Below are positions 62,394 to 64,000 of a stretch of 64,000 bases of DNA, piece by piece. The notes beneath the pieces are model-generated. The model was not told the DNA's origin, ran no database searches, and saw only the letters and a list, made by a program, of their open reading frames with translations. The translations under genes were made by a program, and so were the position numbers. The stretch is from Dryas octopetala (taxonomy: Eukaryota; Streptophyta; Magnoliopsida; Rosales; Rosaceae), in contig OY992838.1 of the NCBI GenBank assembly GCA_963921425.1, forward strand, positions 2,232,001 through 2,296,000, in the 5' to 3' direction. Positions within the stretch are counted from its first letter, which is position 1. Each line of letters opens with the position of its first letter.

Positions 62394-63728
62394 ATGGAAG
62401 AAAGAGCCGTGTTGTTCGGCAAATACGAGATGGGTCGGTTACTGGGCAAAGGGACCTTCGCGAAGGTGTACTATGGGCGACACTTGGTGTCGAACGAGAG
62501 CGTGGCGATCAAAGTGATCAACAAGGACCAAGTGAAGAAAGAAGGCTTGATGGAGCAGATCAAGCGCGAGATCGCCGTGATGGGTCTGGTTCGCCACCCC
62601 AACATCGTGGAGCTCAAAGAGGTGATGGCCACCAAGACCAAGATCTTCTTCGTCATGGAGTACGTCAGAGGCGGCGAGCTCTTCGCCAAGGTCGCCAAGG
62701 GCAAGCTGAAGGAAGATCAGGCCCGTAAATACTTTCAGCAACTCATCAGCGCCGTTGATTTCTGCCACAGCAGAGGGGTCTCCCATCGCGACCTCAAGCC
62801 CGAAAATCTCCTCCTCGACGAAAACGAGGACCTCAAGATCTCCGACTTCGGGCTGTCCGCGCTGCCCGAGCAGCTCCGAAACGACGGCCTTTTGCACACC
62901 CAGTGTGGGACCCCTGCCTACGTGGCACCCGAGGTTTTGAGGAAGAAGGGGTACGATGGCTCCAAAGCCGATATCTGGTCCTGTGGAGTTGTACTCTTTG
63001 TTTTGCTTGCTGGGTTTCTTCCGTTTCAGGACGAGAACCTCATGAAGATGTACAGGAAGGTTTTCAAGGCCGACTTCGAATGCCCGCCATGGTTTTCGTC
63101 CGAAGCCAAGCGCTTCATCTCCAAACTCCTAGTCTCCGATCCCGAACGACGCATCACCATCCCTGGTATTATGCGCGTCCCTTGGTTCCGCAAAGGGTTC
63201 ACCAGGCCTGTGGCGTTTTCGGCACTGCCAGAACCTGTTTGTGAAAAGGCCCAAGAGGATTTTGACAATGACAAGCCTGCTGCTGCTGCTGCCAACAAAT
63301 TGTCGTCGCCCAAGTTCTTCAACGCCTTCGAGTTTATTTCGTCCATGTCGTCCGGGTTTGACTTGTCCAATTTGTTCGAGAGCAAGAAAAAGGCGGCGTC
63401 CATGTTTACTTCCAAGTGCTCGGCCACCGCGATCATGGCCAAGATTGAGGTGGCGGCTAAGGGCTTGAGCTTCAAGGTGGCCAAGGTCAAGGACTTCAAA
63501 ATAAGCCTGCAAGGACCCAATGAAGGGAGGAAAGGGAGGCTCTCGGTCACCGCCGAGGTCTTCGAGGTGGCGCCGGAGGTGGCCGTCGTTGAGTTTTCCA
63601 AGTCGGCCGGCGATACCTTGGAGTATGTAAAGTTTTGTGAGGATGATGTTAGGCCAGCATTGAAAGACATTGTTTGGACATGGCAAGGTGACGGTAACGG
63701 TAACGGTAACAAACTGGATGGTGAATGA
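62394..63728 (+). CDS. CIPK: CBL-interacting protein kinase (CIPK, CIPK5/16/25-like), intronless
   Basis: A single 444-residue frame. The kinase domain starts near residue 11 with glycine loop GKGTFAKV (18-25), ATP-binding lysine K40 in VAIK, catalytic HRDLKPEN (D133), DFG at 151-153, the activation loop with the plant CIPK word [13 protein letters not shown], and APE at 178-180. The NAF motif that binds calcineurin-B-like calcium sensors is at 310-312, with the usual [16 protein letters not shown] after it. The C-terminal PPI-type region follows. By family knowledge a CBL-calcium complex frees the kinase from its NAF segment to phosphorylate ion transporters and channels. The C-terminus ends in a Gly-Asn repeat (GNGNGNK) after a family-typical VWTWQGD. 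The start is the first ATG in the frame. Intronless structure fits that CIPK clade. Which member it is remains open; neighbours fit CIPK16 or CIPK25. Confidence 0.93.
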   Translation: MEERAVLFGKYEMGRLLGKGTFAKVYYGRHLVSNESVAIKVINKDQVKKEGLMEQIKREIAVMGLVRHPNIVELKEVMATKTKIFFVMEYVRGGELFAKVAKGKLKEDQARKYFQQLISAVDFCHSRGVSHRDLKPENLLLDENEDLKISDFGLSALPEQLRNDGLLHTQCGTPAYVAPEVLRKKGYDGSKADIWSCGVVLFVLLAGFLPFQDENLMKMYRKVFKADFECPPWFSSEAKRFISKLLVSDPERRITIPGIMRVPWFRKGFTRPVAFSALPEPVCEKAQEDFDNDKPAAAAANKLSSPKFFNAFEFISSMSSGFDLSNLFESKKKAASMFTSKCSATAIMAKIEVAAKGLSFKVAKVKDFKISLQGPNEGRKGRLSVTAEVFEVAPEVAVVEFSKSAGDTLEYVKFCEDDVRPALKDIVWTWQGDGNGNGNKLDGE

Positions 63729-64000
63729 AGACTGATGAAGAATGTTAAAACAGTAAACATCAAATTAATTTGGAAATTTTAATGCCAACCCAATTAAGGT
63801 TTTGGGTTGTGCACTTTTGTTGTAATTTTGTTGTTACAGTTTGGTTTTGGGATGTTTAGGATTTTTGTATATACTTTGTGATTATTAGCATGTTTTAACA
63901 TATGGGTTGGATACAGATAAGAGGATTAGGACTATTTTGGCTGCCTTCTTGTTTTAGGATTTCTTTCACATTATAGTGTTTGATTGATGTAGAAAGACAG
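63729..64000 (+). other. CIPK 3' untranslated region and window end
   Basis: T-rich sequence typical of a plant 3' UTR. No further gene starts before the window ends. Confidence 0.6.

Noticed and set aside
63026-63763. 245-residue minus-strand frame
   Set aside because: Antisense shadow of the CIPK coding region, open because of G+C-rich codon use.
1-64000. CRISPR arrays, operons, phage or bacterial systems
   Set aside because: The window is plant nuclear DNA with spliced genes. No spaced direct-repeat array or bacterial gene cluster is present.

Overview
The window is plant nuclear DNA. The genes have many introns with GT..AG borders and AT-rich introns, intergenic DNA is AT-rich and carries MITE/MULE-type elements, and the proteins are typical of flowering plants. 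Protein similarity and gene order point to a core eudicot. A woody rosid, perhaps Rosaceae (Prunus-like), is my best guess, but the sequence alone does not prove it.

Layout. An intronless F-box gene lies at 1.6-2.9 kb (-). A ten-exon mitochondrial ClpB disaggregase gene (CLPB4 type, 984 aa) lies at 5.0-9.6 kb (+). A two-exon armadillo-repeat gene (509 aa) lies at 13.5-15.6 kb (+). A six-exon SDF2 gene (ER MIR-domain protein, 214 aa) lies at 20.1-22.3 kb (-). A fourteen-exon PDS5-like cohesin cofactor gene (965 aa, HEAT-like N-terminus plus Tudor domain) lies at 26.7-34.2 kb (+). A MIR156 precursor hairpin lies at 43.5 kb (+). A tRNA-Leu(CAA) gene lies at 48.7 kb (+). A nineteen-exon TAF5 gene (TFIID subunit, LisH + NTD2 + WD40, 676 aa) lies at 49.5-55.0 kb (-). 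An intronless CIPK kinase gene (444 aa) lies at 62.4-63.7 kb (+). I rebuilt every multi-exon model by hand, and each keeps an open frame from ATG to stop.

The gene set and order recall the Arabidopsis MIR156A and MIR156C neighbourhoods. From memory, MIR156A lies beside CIPK16, SDF2, an ARM-repeat gene and CLPB4, and MIR156C lies beside PDS5C and an ARM-repeat gene. TAF5 and CIPK25 are close together on Arabidopsis chromosome 5. The window may therefore preserve an ancestral block that is split between several Arabidopsis regions. The genes do not form one pathway. They are housekeeping or stress genes (protein disaggregation, ER quality control, cohesin, TFIID, calcium signalling) around a developmental-timing microRNA.

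The gaps hold fossil and non-coding structure. There are two MULE-like elements with long terminal inverted repeats and perfect 9-10 bp target duplications (57.4-58.5 and 58.6-60.0 kb), the second with an extremely C-rich core. There is a complete-looking TRIM at 60.7-61.1 kb. Several fold-back or Tourist-like MITEs are present. A duplicated block at 25.05-26.06 kb begins with what looks like a decayed plastid trnR-ACG and its flank. Microsatellites and minisatellites also occur, some inside genes. I found no unmistakably new multi-gene system. The best leads are the MIR156 locus with its possible spliced primary transcript, the duplicated plastid-like insert, and the C-rich MULE.
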